A stretch of 45,765 nt of DNA from Verrucomicrobiota bacterium. GTDB taxonomy: Bacteria; Verrucomicrobiota; Verrucomicrobiia; Chthoniobacterales; JAFAMB01. The stretch lies in NCBI GenBank assembly GCA_019239825.1, contig JAFAZK010000001.1, positions 1 to 45,765 on the forward strand. Direction: 5' to 3'. Position 1 is the stretch's first letter, and each line of letters begins with the position of its first letter. The translations under genes and the position numbers were made by a program. The notes under the pieces were generated by a model. The model saw nothing but the letters and a program-made list of their open reading frames with translations, had not been told where the DNA came from and did no database searches. Below, piece after piece: positions 33,171 to 41,503 of the stretch.

Positions 33171-33743
33171 TCATTTGATGGGTGATCCTGAAAGTTCCTC
33201 AGCATTGCTGTCCTCAACTTCTCGAAACGCTTCTTGTTGGTCTGCTTCGGCAGCGTCGAGATTGACGGTCGTTTCGGCCAGTGCGGTGAGTTTTCGGTCC
33301 GCTTCGACTTCTTCATCTAAACTCAACTGGAGCGGTCCCAGCGCTTCAGTCATGCCGAGGATTTGCGTGTAAGTGCGCAGCGTCCCATAGATTGCAATCT
33401 CATAGTGCTTGGCTCGCTGAGTGACGGCGATGAGGGCGGCGTCAATCACGGCTGCATCCGCTCGGGGAGCTCCTGTCAGCAGCCTAACTGCTTCCGCGAC
33501 GACTCCTTTCATTCCCTCTGCCGATTCACCCCCGGTCGGCTTTGAATTAAGTTTTGCTAAGAGTCTTTCCATCCTTTCCAATTGGACGCGAGTCTGTTCG
33601 CCCAGAAGGGAAAAAGCTTCTTGGAGCTCTTCGTTGAATGCCACTTTGCTCATTGCCGGCAGCACCTCTAGGAGTCGCTGTTCGGCATCGTATGCTTCCT
33701 TTAGTCCCTCGATCAGTAGATCGGTTAGAGATTCCATTTTCAT
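33171..33743 (-). CDS. YciE-type ferritin-like protein (DUF892), copy 2
   Basis: 190 aa from ATG 33743 (the frame is open to 33770). The helix pattern is ESLTDLLIEGLKEAYDAEQRLLEVLPAM, then DAALIAVTQRAKHYEIAIYGTLRTY and LDEEVEADRKLTALAE. It is longer than copies 1 and 3 by a C-terminal acidic tail (QQEAFREVEDSNAEELSGS). It lacks the Lys/Cys segment ahead of EGMKG. Role as for the family: stress-related, unknown chemistry. Confidence 0.88.
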   Translation of the reverse strand: MKMESLTDLLIEGLKEAYDAEQRLLEVLPAMSKVAFNEELQEAFSLLGEQTRVQLERMERLLAKLNSKPTGGESAEGMKGVVAEAVRLLTGAPRADAAVIDAALIAVTQRAKHYEIAIYGTLRTYTQILGMTEALGPLQLSLDEEVEADRKLTALAETTVNLDAAEADQQEAFREVEDSNAEELSGSPIK

Positions 33744-33997
33744 CAAGAGCGGGGTTCGAACAGACCCCATTCTTTGGTCGTACGGAAGACGCCTGACTCA
33801 GTGATATCGATGTATTCGGAATTCTGTCGCGTCGGTTAAAATATTTGGGATCAACCGACCGGTCATCAAAATCGATCACCTTGAAGAGCAAGTGCTTACA
33901 CGATCGAGCCACGGGAAGGAATGATCAGATATGACCTTATCCGTAGCGAGCTTTTAAGGTGCTCCCCCGATTGACGGAGTCTCGACTGTTTTGTAAC

Positions 33998-34411
33998 CTA
34001 CTGATCGGCCGTGGGGCGGTCATCAGAAATAACGCTCGCGACAGTATTGACCAGCTCAGCGGGATCTACTGGCTTGGCAATATGCGCTTGAAATCCTGCG
34101 CGACGTGCACGAGCAACATCGGCCGGAGCTACGTAAGCGGTGCAGGCAATCGCCGGCCGACAGCCTATTTTAGGTTCCAGCTCGCGAACCTTTTGTAAAA
34201 GCTGATAGCCATCCATGCCCGGCATTCCGATGTCGCAGAGGATGACGTCAAACTTCCGCCTTTGGATCTCCACTAGGGCCGCTGGTCCCGATTCGACAGC
34301 GATCACCTCCGCGCCGGAGCGTTCCAGGAAGATCTTGAGAATCGTTCTGGTGTCCGCCTGATCGTCGACGGTCAAGATTTTGATGTTCGAGAGCGCTCTG
34401 CTGCTAACCAC
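33998..34411 (-). CDS. Stand-alone response regulator receiver protein 2
   Basis: 137 aa receiver domain. D16/D17 form the acidic pair, D60 (VILCDIGMPGMDGYQ) is the phospho-acceptor, T91 (ACTAY) the switch and K113 (HIAKPVD) the conserved Lys. The sequence resembles the terminal receiver domains of hybrid histidine kinases. No kinase is adjacent. It shares strand with the DUF892 gene but is separated by about 250 bases. Confidence 0.9.
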   Translation of the reverse strand: MVSSRALSNIKILTVDDQADTRTILKIFLERSGAEVIAVESGPAALVEIQRRKFDVILCDIGMPGMDGYQLLQKVRELEPKIGCRPAIACTAYVAPADVARARRAGFQAHIAKPVDPAELVNTVASVISDDRPTADQ

Positions 34412-35043
34412 GTTTTGTTTTCCCGGTTTTCTATGGTTCGATCGTATGCCAATTGCTGGATGGGGGGATCTGTGAAGTTAATGTTTATCTATCAATGGGC
34501 GCCTAGAGTTAAGTGCCATCGCCGGCAGTCGTGAAAGGAAGGTGGCTTCCTCCTCTTAAAGTAAAGCTCTGGTTGGCTAAGACCTGGAGTTGTTGTTGGG
34601 GAGGGAGTTGTTAGGCGCACCGTGGTTAATTCTCTGGAACGATGAATCCTGGCTCACTTATTAGAGTCAGCGTCGCCCCTATTTATGAATCAGGGTAATT
34701 CATGACTCCTTAGGTATCGCAAGAAAATAGTTTGCCGTTAATTTACACTCATCGTGGGGGGTATACCGGCTGGGCGCCATAAGACGTAGGCCAGAAAACG
34801 GTGTCCAGCCGGTCACGCCAAAGTCGTACAGGATCCGCGAGTCACTCGCAGATCCCAGAAAGTGGCTTTTTTTGAATGTCGCTTGTGTCAGACGGGAGCA
34901 GCGGCGGTTGCACATCTTTTGGCAATGACCATTAACTGAGATCGAGACGACCACGCGGGATGCGTTCTGCGAATTTGCTTTGACGCGATCGGCCGGAAGC
35001 ATAGAAGCCATCTACAGTTCTCTCTCGTCGCTGCGTTGATCCG
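34412..35043. other. 632-base intergenic region, structured in its middle
   Basis: No gene is supported on either strand. It separates the receiver gene (minus) from the lone CgeB-like gene (plus), so it should contain divergent promoters. The stretch 34765-34873 is rich in secondary structure and is listed separately; the rest shows nothing I can name. Confidence 0.5.
34765..34873 (+). ncRNA. Possible structured RNA: two hairpins and a T tract
   Basis: A first stem pairs ACCGGCTGGGCGCC (34765-34778) with GGTGTCCAGCCGGT (34800-34813), with two mismatches. A second pairs GGATCCGCGAGT (34831-34842) with ACTCGCAGATCC (34844-34855), with one mismatch; because it is almost loop-less, the innermost pairs must open. 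Seven Ts follow at 34867-34873, about 11 bases after the second stem. The layout could be a small RNA with a terminator or a leader. Both hairpins may equally be DNA-level repeats. Confidence 0.3.
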
Positions 35044-36105
35044 ATGCGATTAGTTGTATTTGGTCTTACGATCAGCTCTTCTTGGGGCAATGGTCATGCA
35101 ACCTTGTGGCGTGGCTTGGGTCGAGCTCTGGCTGATCGAGGCCACGAGATGGCCTTCTTCGAACGCGATGTCTCTTATTACTCCCAGAACCGCGATCTAT
35201 TCAAATGGGAGGACGGTGAATTGATCCTCTATTCCGATTGGCAAACTGTTCGCGACCAGGCTAGAGCAGCACTGAAACGGGCGGACGCTGTCATTATCAC
35301 TTCCTTTTGTCCGGACGCATTGCTCGCGACTGATTTGGTTGAGAGCACGGGAGTGAGTTTGAAGGTTTTCTATGACCTGGACACTCCAGTGACTTTGGCG
35401 GAATACCGCAAACAGGGTTGTGTTTTCTACATCCCGTCCGACGGTCTGAGGCGTTTCGATCTCGTAATAAGCTTCACCGGAGGATTGGCTATGCATGAGT
35501 TGAAGCGTCTTTTTGGCGCGCGAAAGGTAGCTACCTTATATGGGCACGTGGATCCGAAGTTTCATCGCCCATCTGAGCCGCTGGAAAGTTATCGAGCGGA
35601 TCTTTCCTACTTGGGTACGTTCGCCAGTGATCGGCAGCCGTCGCTCGATCGGTTTTTCGTCGCGCCGGCACGATCTTTACCAGTACAGCGTTTTCTTATC
35701 GGGGGTGCCCTGTATCCCGCAAGTTTCCCGTGGGCGCCCAACATCTATTTTGTGCAACATGTCCCGCCCTCCGAACATCCGGCTTTTTTTGCTTCGTCCC
35801 GTCTGACATTGAACGTAACTCGGCCTTCTATGGCCGAAATGGGCTATTGTCCTTCCGGCCGGCTGTTCGAGGCGGCTTCTTGTCAGACACCGATTTTATC
35901 TGATTACTGGCCGGGTTTGGAAGAATTCTTCCGCCCAGGAGAAGAAATCCTCTTGGCTAACAACACTGACGATGTTGCCCAAGCTTTATCCGTTAGCCCT
36001 GATCGGCTACAAGCAATAGGAACAGCAGGCCGGAATCGAGTGTTAACTCAACATACTTCGGCTCACCGAGCCAAAGAACTCGAAGAACTTTTGTACCATT
36101 TCTGA
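35044..36105 (+). CDS. CgeB-like glycosyltransferase 4 (outside the main cassette)
   Basis: 353 aa. SSSWGNGHATLWRGLGRAL, FFERD and YDLDTPVTL (D111, D113) sit at exactly the same residue numbers as in the copy at 30922; identity is about 45% in the first 120 residues. The second domain shows LSYLGTFASDRQ, LNVTRPSMAEMGYCPSGRLFEAASC and ILSDYWPGLEEFFRPGEEI. It is monocistronic and separated from the cassette by five genes on the opposite strand or gaps. It is either a later duplicate or a remnant of a once longer cassette. Confidence 0.9.
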   Translation: MRLVVFGLTISSSWGNGHATLWRGLGRALADRGHEMAFFERDVSYYSQNRDLFKWEDGELILYSDWQTVRDQARAALKRADAVIITSFCPDALLATDLVESTGVSLKVFYDLDTPVTLAEYRKQGCVFYIPSDGLRRFDLVISFTGGLAMHELKRLFGARKVATLYGHVDPKFHRPSEPLESYRADLSYLGTFASDRQPSLDRFFVAPARSLPVQRFLIGGALYPASFPWAPNIYFVQHVPPSEHPAFFASSRLTLNVTRPSMAEMGYCPSGRLFEAASCQTPILSDYWPGLEEFFRPGEEILLANNTDDVAQALSVSPDRLQAIGTAGRNRVLTQHTSAHRAKELEELLYHF

Positions 36106-36219
36106 GGAGGTGTTGAATCAATAAGTTAGGAATACGCCATCACCAAAGATTGAGCGCGAGTGAAGCGGCAGGGGTAGTGCCCCTTGGGAAGCTTGACGCC
36201 AAACAACCGTTTCGCTCCT

Positions 36220-36711
36220 TCAACGAGCAGCGGTCACATTAATCGAAGACTTCGCCAGGTTCGTCAATTTGGCGTCAGTTTGTTCTTCCTCCTCCAAAGT
36301 CGCTGAAAGCAGTTTCAATCCATCATCGTCTCTGAGGATTTCAGCATAAGCTTTTGCCGTCCCGTATCCGGCAATTTCATAATGCTCGGCTCGCTGGGCC
36401 GCTCCGATCAAAGCCGCGTCTTTTACCTCTGGGTCAGCCTCTTCTTCAATCAGTTCAGCACCTTCCATGACAATTCCCTCCATGCCTTTGCATTTTTTTC
36501 CTCGAGTGGAAGCGCCCTGTTGTTTTAGAATCTTCTCCAAGCGTGAAGCATGCTCTTTAGTCTGCTCTAAATGTTCCCTAAAGCTGGCCTGAAGCTTTTC
36601 GTTGTGAGCGGTTTTCGCCATTTTGGGCAGCGCCGCGATCAGTTGTCTCTCGACGCTGTACAAGTCTTTCAATTCGTGAATGTAGAGATCCTTCAGTGTA
36701 TCCAATTGCAT
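36220..36711 (-). CDS. YciE-type ferritin-like protein (DUF892), copy 3
   Basis: 163 aa from ATG 36711 (the frame is open to 36762, but the family starts at MQLDTLKDLYIHELKDLY). Other blocks are EHLEQTKEHASRLEKIL, GKKCKGMEGIVMEGAELI, DAALIGAAQRAEHYEIAGYGTA and LSATLEEEEQTDAKL. It is closest to copy 1 (both keep the Cys-x-x-Met-[KE]-G segment). Monocistronic. Confidence 0.92.
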   Translation of the reverse strand: MQLDTLKDLYIHELKDLYSVERQLIAALPKMAKTAHNEKLQASFREHLEQTKEHASRLEKILKQQGASTRGKKCKGMEGIVMEGAELIEEEADPEVKDAALIGAAQRAEHYEIAGYGTAKAYAEILRDDDGLKLLSATLEEEEQTDAKLTNLAKSSINVTAAR

Positions 36712-36923
36712 ATTACAGAGCGTTCGTTTCAGCTGGAAACTTTGACTGCACGGGACGGTCAAAAAAAATCCGAAGAGGTCCGTCGAGAGCTAGTTTTTCA
36801 GGAATTTCACTTTGTATGCTTCTGGGCGAAAGCGTTCGGTCTTGACACCGATGAGCCGAGATTGGCATCCCTCACACGGTAAGCCGGGGGGGGCGGCGCT
36901 TTTGAGAATCCTTGGGCGACTTG

Positions 36924-38102
36924 CTACCGCTGCGGTAATTCTACTTCTTCTTTCCGCACCATCACCGCGTACTCATCCGGGTGTACCCGGGAACCATAGG
37001 TATCCGCATAAATCCGGGTAAATTCTGCTCCGAATAATAAAAGCTGAGCAGAATAAAAGACCCAGAGGAGAAGAGTCACCAACGAGCTGGCTGCTCCGTA
37101 GGCCGAGCCAGCCGCGCCACTACTCAAATAAAGACCCAGTAGAAACTTGCCGATTACAAAAAGTGCTGCTGTTAACGCGGCTCCATACCAAACATCGTGC
37201 CAGGATATCTTGGCGTCGGGAAGGAAACGGAAGATCATGGCGAACAGAAAAACAATGATGGCGATATCGAAGAAATAGAATATCGCCAAACCCAGGTAGT
37301 GGCCGCCCGGCATCATTCCCTGCAGGAAGGCATGCAGGCTTTTTAACACGCCCTCTAGGCTTAAGGATACCAGCAATAGAAAACAGACGCCAGCTACCAT
37401 CGCAAAAGAAAGAAACCGTGATCGAATAAAGCCCCAAATACCTCGGTTTGGCTTTGGTTTAACATCCCAGATGCTATTAAGAGCGTCTTGCAATTGTCCG
37501 AATATGCCGCTAGCGCCGAAGATCGCGATTAAAACTCCAAATATCGCGGACCAGAGACCCGGCTTGGGTTGAGCGGCTTTCGCCGCGATTTCCTGGACTG
37601 ATCGCAGTGTGCTGGGGTCAAGAAAATAGCTTAGCTGCTCCAGGATCTTTTGGCGAGCCTGCTCATTTCCGCCATAGATCATTCCGAACAGCCCTAACAA
37701 GATCAGCATCAAGGGCGCCAACGAAAAAACCGCGTAATACGCAAGGGCGGCGCCTAATTGTGGACACTTGTCGCGGCTCCATTCCTGGGCAGTCGTTTTC
37801 AGGAGTTCAAAAAACTTTTTCAGCAATCCTTGGCGTTTCTGTGCGCGCGTCCTTACCGCGTTTTGGCTGGGCGATGGCTCGCGTATAGTGGCCTCGTTGG
37901 TCTTTCTCGTCACCGGAATTTGGGCACGAGGCTGGGTATCCCGCCTCACGGAATTGCGCCAAGACTTTGTCTGGCGTCTGAATAGTTCAAGCCCAACGCT
38001 GATCAAGAGATCAAAACCTAACAGCAAAAGCTTTAGCGCCCAATTGCCGCGCTTGCGCACGTACGGCCGAATTGTCTCCCGTTGCCTGAGCTTCTGACGC
38101 AC
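36924..38102 (-). CDS. YihY/BrkB-family membrane protein
   Basis: 392 aa. A cytosolic basic N-terminal region of about 110 residues includes one early hydrophobic stretch (LKLLLLGFDLLISVGLEL). The YihY core follows: QLGAALAYYAVFSLAPLMLILLGLFG, then FGASGIFGQLQDALNSIWDV, PDAKISWHDVWYGAALTAALF and SSLVTLLLWVFYSAQLLLFGAEFTRIYA, giving about six more helices. The function of the family is unsettled (formerly mislabelled RNase BN). The N-terminal extension is longer than in E. coli YihY. It lies 12 bases downstream of the DUF3618-like gene, in an apparent three-gene operon. Confidence 0.9.
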   Translation of the reverse strand: MRQKLRQRETIRPYVRKRGNWALKLLLLGFDLLISVGLELFRRQTKSWRNSVRRDTQPRAQIPVTRKTNEATIREPSPSQNAVRTRAQKRQGLLKKFFELLKTTAQEWSRDKCPQLGAALAYYAVFSLAPLMLILLGLFGMIYGGNEQARQKILEQLSYFLDPSTLRSVQEIAAKAAQPKPGLWSAIFGVLIAIFGASGIFGQLQDALNSIWDVKPKPNRGIWGFIRSRFLSFAMVAGVCFLLLVSLSLEGVLKSLHAFLQGMMPGGHYLGLAIFYFFDIAIIVFLFAMIFRFLPDAKISWHDVWYGAALTAALFVIGKFLLGLYLSSGAAGSAYGAASSLVTLLLWVFYSAQLLLFGAEFTRIYADTYGSRVHPDEYAVMVRKEEVELPQR

Positions 38103-38114
38103 AAATCACTCTCC

Positions 38115-38555
38115 TCAAACAGCTGCGCGCCGGCCGCGAAGGCGATTGTAAATTACACGGGCGAGATAGGCGCTGACTATCGGTTTGATTACCGGCCAAA
38201 GCCTATGCGGAAACCCCGAATCACGCTGGTCTTTGTCAGGGTATTTCCGTTCTTCTTCTGGCAATTTCTTGATCCTTTTCCTCCGGGTGGAGGCCTGGCC
38301 CCTGTTCCGACGCGAATCGTCCGGAGCGGGGACCCAAAGATAGACCCGCTTCTCTCTTCGGGGCAGACGCGAGACCAAAAAACCGGTTATTACTGCGCCC
38401 AGAATCCATCCCGAGGGATACTTTTGGACAGAGGCTCGCAACCACCGTGAGACATTGAAACTCTGGTGCAGCTCGATTGCCTGGACCGCCATTTTCTGGC
38501 GATCAGCCTCCAACTTTTCAGTCAGCTCTCCTTTGTTTTCGACTGGCTCAGCCAT
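38115..38555 (-). CDS. DUF3618/YqjD-like membrane-associated protein
   Basis: 146 aa. The N-terminal amphipathic helix (ELTEKLEADRQKMAVQAIELHQ) is followed by VQKYPSGWILGAVITGFLVSRLP, the glycine-containing single TM typical of DUF3618/YqjD proteins. The second half is very basic (RRNRGQASTRRKRIKK) and ends with another weakly hydrophobic segment. Its start overlaps the holin-like gene by 34 nt. YqjD-type proteins tether ribosomes or stabilise membranes in stationary phase; applying that here is inference. Confidence 0.65.
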   Translation of the reverse strand: MAEPVENKGELTEKLEADRQKMAVQAIELHQSFNVSRWLRASVQKYPSGWILGAVITGFLVSRLPRREKRVYLWVPAPDDSRRNRGQASTRRKRIKKLPEEERKYPDKDQRDSGFPHRLWPVIKPIVSAYLARVIYNRLRGRRAAV

Positions 38556-38947
38556 TCTCTATCCTTCGCAAGGTCGTTCAACGTCATCTGAAATACCGGC
38601 CTGCGAAGTCGCATCCGGAGAAGAAAGAAGGCCAGCATGGCCGCGCAGGTCGTGCTTGCTCCGCAAATCAAGGCGCTCCATCCCCAAGCCAAGTGGAATA
38701 GCAGGGCGATCAGAAACAAGAGAAATGCTGCGTACAGCAGGACACTGCAGAGTACCAAGACGAGAATAGTCGCAGAAATGATCACCAGCCCGATGAGATG
38801 GCTGCCGGCCTCTCTTGATTCAACTGCCAGCAGGTGCGCCTTGAGGTCGAGATAATCAAGGAAAATCGAAGCCCAGCTTGCCACCGGTCGAACTGAGGCA
38901 ATCCCGTTGACGTTAGACTTGTTGCCACTCATCATCACCTCTGCCAC
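38522..38947 (-). CDS. Phage-holin-3_6-like (YqjE-type) membrane protein
   Basis: 141 aa (internal ATG starts at residues 5 and 6 are possible). YLDLKAHLLAVESREAGSHLIGLVII is the conserved amphipathic lead into two TM helices (about 51-85 and 90-112), followed by a basic stop-transfer RMRLRR. This is the PF07332/YqjE pattern: a stress-envelope protein named holin by similarity only. It is the first gene of the 38947-to-36924 unit with the DUF3618-like and YihY genes, matching the E. coli yqjDE-type pairing. Confidence 0.75.
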   Translation of the reverse strand: MAEVMMSGNKSNVNGIASVRPVASWASIFLDYLDLKAHLLAVESREAGSHLIGLVIISATILVLVLCSVLLYAAFLLFLIALLFHLAWGWSALICGASTTCAAMLAFFLLRMRLRRPVFQMTLNDLAKDREWLSQSKTKES

Positions 38948-39248
38948 CGTTTCGGATCTGGCTAAATGCTCGGTTTTCTATTTTCTTCGTTTTTCGTGGA
39001 AAGATTCCGATCGCTGGAAAATCCAATTCGGATAACTCCCCTCGCAGAAGGAAAGTTCGCTGGACTGGCGCGACCTTCGCCTTAGCCGTTCCCTTGGTTA
39101 GTAGGATGATGCGCTTCGAATTTTTATACTCGATATAAAATTTAAGTTTGTTTTGATCTATGGGGCTGGACGCTTTGGGTTTCCATGTGTCGAGCACAGT
39201 CCAAAGCTCGCTAACCGTAGCCGGGGCACGCCTCATAGTTAGTAGCAA
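38913..39248 (-). CDS. Doubtful hypothetical protein in the gap before the holin-like gene
   Basis: 111 aa with no recognised motif. The middle (KFYIEYKNSKRIILLTKG, RTFLLRGELSELDFPAIG) has plausible strand-like alternation. It overlaps the downstream gene start by 35 nt and lies 31 bases after the polymerase gene stop on the same strand. Without it the 332 bases between 38948 and 39279 are empty. It may be real, a decayed gene, or chance. Confidence 0.3.
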   Translation of the reverse strand: MLLTMRRAPATVSELWTVLDTWKPKASSPIDQNKLKFYIEYKNSKRIILLTKGTAKAKVAPVQRTFLLRGELSELDFPAIGIFPRKTKKIENRAFSQIRNGGRGDDEWQQV

Positions 39249-39279
39249 AGGTGCATTCGTCTTCCGGCCAGCGGTCCTC

Positions 39280-40233
39280 TCAACCGTTCACTGTGGCTTG
39301 GGGGGATGGCGTCGCGAATTTGGGCAGCTTTTGTTTCAGCTTTAAAACCGGCTCGAAGAGATCGCCTTTGCTTTTAATCCGTTTGAGGACTTCTTTGCTG
39401 TCGAATGCCAACAGGGCCGGATTGCCTTTCTTTTTTGCTTCGGTCACTTCTTTCCAACTAACCGGTGTAGAAACGGTAGGATGTTCTTTTGCTCTCAAAG
39501 AATACGCACAGACCGTGGTTTTATGCTCGTCATTCTGGCTCCAGTCGACCAGGACCTTTCCTGAGCGCAGGCTTTTTTTCATCTTTGAAACGATTAGCTC
39601 GGGGTGAGATTTCTCCAGTTGTTCCGCGACCGCTCGCGCGAACCCCTTGGTGGTCACATAGGTAGTTCTGCTGTTGAGCGGGACGTAGACCTGAAGGCCC
39701 TTAGAGCCCGACGTTTTTGGAAATGCTTGCAGGCCCAACCGCTCAAAATCCCGCTTAAGCAACAGAGCAACTTTACAGCAATCGATGATGTTGGCAGGTG
39801 AACCAGGATCCAGATCGAAGGCGATAAAATCAGGCTGCTCAAACTTCGGAGCCCGATGCAAAAAGGTATGCAATTCAAGATCGGCAAGATTGGCCGCCCA
39901 AACCAACGCGGACAAATCGTTCATGACGCAATAATCGATAAACCCGGCTTCCCGCCGGCTGGAAACTCTCGTGGTAGTAACCCAGTCAGGCCGATGCGAA
40001 GGGCATTGTTTTTCATAGAAAAAGAAACCTTCTACTCCATCCGGGTATCTTTTGAGGCTGATGGGCCGATCCTTAAGGTGAGGAAGCAATACTGAAGAGG
40101 CCTCGATGTAATAGTTGATCACATCCTCTTTGGTAAAGCCGGTTGCCGGGTAAAGAATTTTCCCGAGGTTACTCACTTTGACTTGTCGGCCGCCGATCTC
40201 TATGGAGCTCTGTTTAGCCATCATAGCATTCAT
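39280..40233 (-). CDS. LigD-type polymerase/primase domain protein (stand-alone)
   Basis: 317 aa archaeo-eukaryotic primase fold corresponding to the polymerase domain of LigD. SNLGKILYPATGFTKEDVINYY is the start of the domain. Catalytic Asp140 and Asp142 lie in FIAFDLDPG, with D230 (VLVDWSQN) as the third carboxylate and KTSGSKGLQVYVPL (173-186) as the nucleotide-binding loop. KEHPTVSTPVSW is also typical. There is no fused ligase or phosphoesterase domain. A stand-alone ATP-dependent ligase is divergently encoded 131 bases away, so the two likely collaborate in end joining. No Ku gene is in the window. Confidence 0.92.
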   Translation of the reverse strand: MNAMMAKQSSIEIGGRQVKVSNLGKILYPATGFTKEDVINYYIEASSVLLPHLKDRPISLKRYPDGVEGFFFYEKQCPSHRPDWVTTTRVSSRREAGFIDYCVMNDLSALVWAANLADLELHTFLHRAPKFEQPDFIAFDLDPGSPANIIDCCKVALLLKRDFERLGLQAFPKTSGSKGLQVYVPLNSRTTYVTTKGFARAVAEQLEKSHPELIVSKMKKSLRSGKVLVDWSQNDEHKTTVCAYSLRAKEHPTVSTPVSWKEVTEAKKKGNPALLAFDSKEVLKRIKSKGDLFEPVLKLKQKLPKFATPSPQATVNG

Positions 40234-40284
40234 TTCTTTGCTAATTTTTTAGATCACTCGAAACCAATCCTTATCATATTTCGC

Positions 40285-40323
40285 GGCTGCGGTTTTTACC
40301 GTTCGCATGGCCGAATCGCAGCC
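40285..40323. promoter_or_regulatory. Inverted repeat in the divergent polymerase-ligase promoter region
   Basis: GGCTGCG (40285-40291) and CGCAGCC (40317-40323) form a perfect 7-bp inverted repeat within the 131-base spacer separating the divergent genes. A smaller nested repeat, CGGTTTTTACCG, lies inside. Position between two repair genes makes a shared operator plausible; no regulator is known. Confidence 0.3.
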
Positions 40324-40364
40324 TCAATCCATAGACCACCTCACGCGCGATCTTAAGCGCAGAT

Positions 40365-41387
40365 ATGCTGGAGCCCCCGATTGAACCAATGGAAGCGGAA
40401 CAGGTTGATGAAATTCCCATTGGAGCCAGCTGGCAATACGAACCGAAATGGGATGGTTTTCGTTGCTTGATCTTTCGCCGCGAGAATGACGTCTTCCTAC
40501 AGTCGAAGGCTGGCCAGCCACTGGGGCGATATTTTCCCGAAATCGTGACCGCGGTTCAGGGCTTGAGGCAAAAATGGTGGGTCCTGGACGGAGAGCTAGC
40601 CGTGCCGTCCGGACCGACATTTTCGTTCGATCGACTTCTACAGAGGGTTCATCCGGCCGCATCGCGGGTTGCTAAGCTGGCAAAGGAAACTCCAGCCATC
40701 TATATCGCTTTTGATTTGCTGATGGTGGGAAGAAAGACCGATTTGCGTGACCAACCTCTAGCGGAGCGTCGTCCCCAGTTAGACGAGTTTTCAATTAACT
40801 TTAGAACCACCGATCGATTCCATTTGTCACCTTTGACCCTTGAGACCAGGCAAGTTCGCGCGTGGCTCGAGACTACCGGGAATAACCTCGACGGTGTCAT
40901 GTGCAAACAACGGGAAAGTAGCTATGTGGGTGGGACTTCCTCCGCCTGTCAGAAGGTTAAGAACTACAGAAGCATCGATTGTGTGCTCGGCGGCTTTCGT
41001 TACACCGAGGATGGCAAAGGGGTGGCGTCGCTCCTCTTGGGACTGTATGACGAAGAAGGAAAACTCAATCACGTGGGTTTTACCTCAGGATTTGAAAGGG
41101 AAGAGCGAGTCAGGCTGGCCAAGCGTTTAAAGAAACTCATCCGCCCGCCCGGGTTTGATGGCAATGCACCCGGTGGAAAAAGTCGTTGGGCTCCCGCGGG
41201 TTCGCGAGAGTGGAAACCGTTGAGGCCGGAACTAGTCGTGGAAGTCTGTTACGATCACTTTACCGGGGGCCGATTCAGACACGGCACTCGGCTCCTGCGA
41301 TGGCGGCCCGATAAAGCGCCGCGTCAATGCCGCTATAGCCAATTGCCGAAGCCGACAGAAAAGGTGTTCGGATTATTGCTAAAATGA
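40365..41387 (+). CDS. ATP-dependent DNA ligase (LigC-type)
   Basis: 340 aa. Motif I is EPKWDGFR (26-33), with adenylated K28; SKAGQPLGRYFPEI covers motif II; LDGELAVP (73-80) is motif III; AIYIAFDLLMVG is motif IIIa; LDGVMCKQ and CQKVKNYR are motifs IV and V. A C-terminal OB domain follows, ending with ELVVEVCYDHFTGGRFRHGTRLLRWRPDK (motif VI region). It is the length of stand-alone LigC enzymes. It is divergent from the LigD-type polymerase. Confidence 0.93.
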   Translation: MLEPPIEPMEAEQVDEIPIGASWQYEPKWDGFRCLIFRRENDVFLQSKAGQPLGRYFPEIVTAVQGLRQKWWVLDGELAVPSGPTFSFDRLLQRVHPAASRVAKLAKETPAIYIAFDLLMVGRKTDLRDQPLAERRPQLDEFSINFRTTDRFHLSPLTLETRQVRAWLETTGNNLDGVMCKQRESSYVGGTSSACQKVKNYRSIDCVLGGFRYTEDGKGVASLLLGLYDEEGKLNHVGFTSGFEREERVRLAKRLKKLIRPPGFDGNAPGGKSRWAPAGSREWKPLRPELVVEVCYDHFTGGRFRHGTRLLRWRPDKAPRQCRYSQLPKPTEKVFGLLLK

Positions 41388-41503
41388 ACCCGGTTGGGCC
41401 TCGCCCGTCGAATCGGTATTGATCGGCAGCGTTCGAGCCAGCTATACGGTAGGAGTTGATTGCAAAAAACCGCTGCGATGGAATATTCCGCAACGCTAGG
41501 TTG

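Noticed and set aside
34700..35011. A 103-codon minus-strand frame ahead of the lone CgeB gene
   Set aside because: It runs through two hairpins, has no protein-like periodicity and no recognisable start signal.
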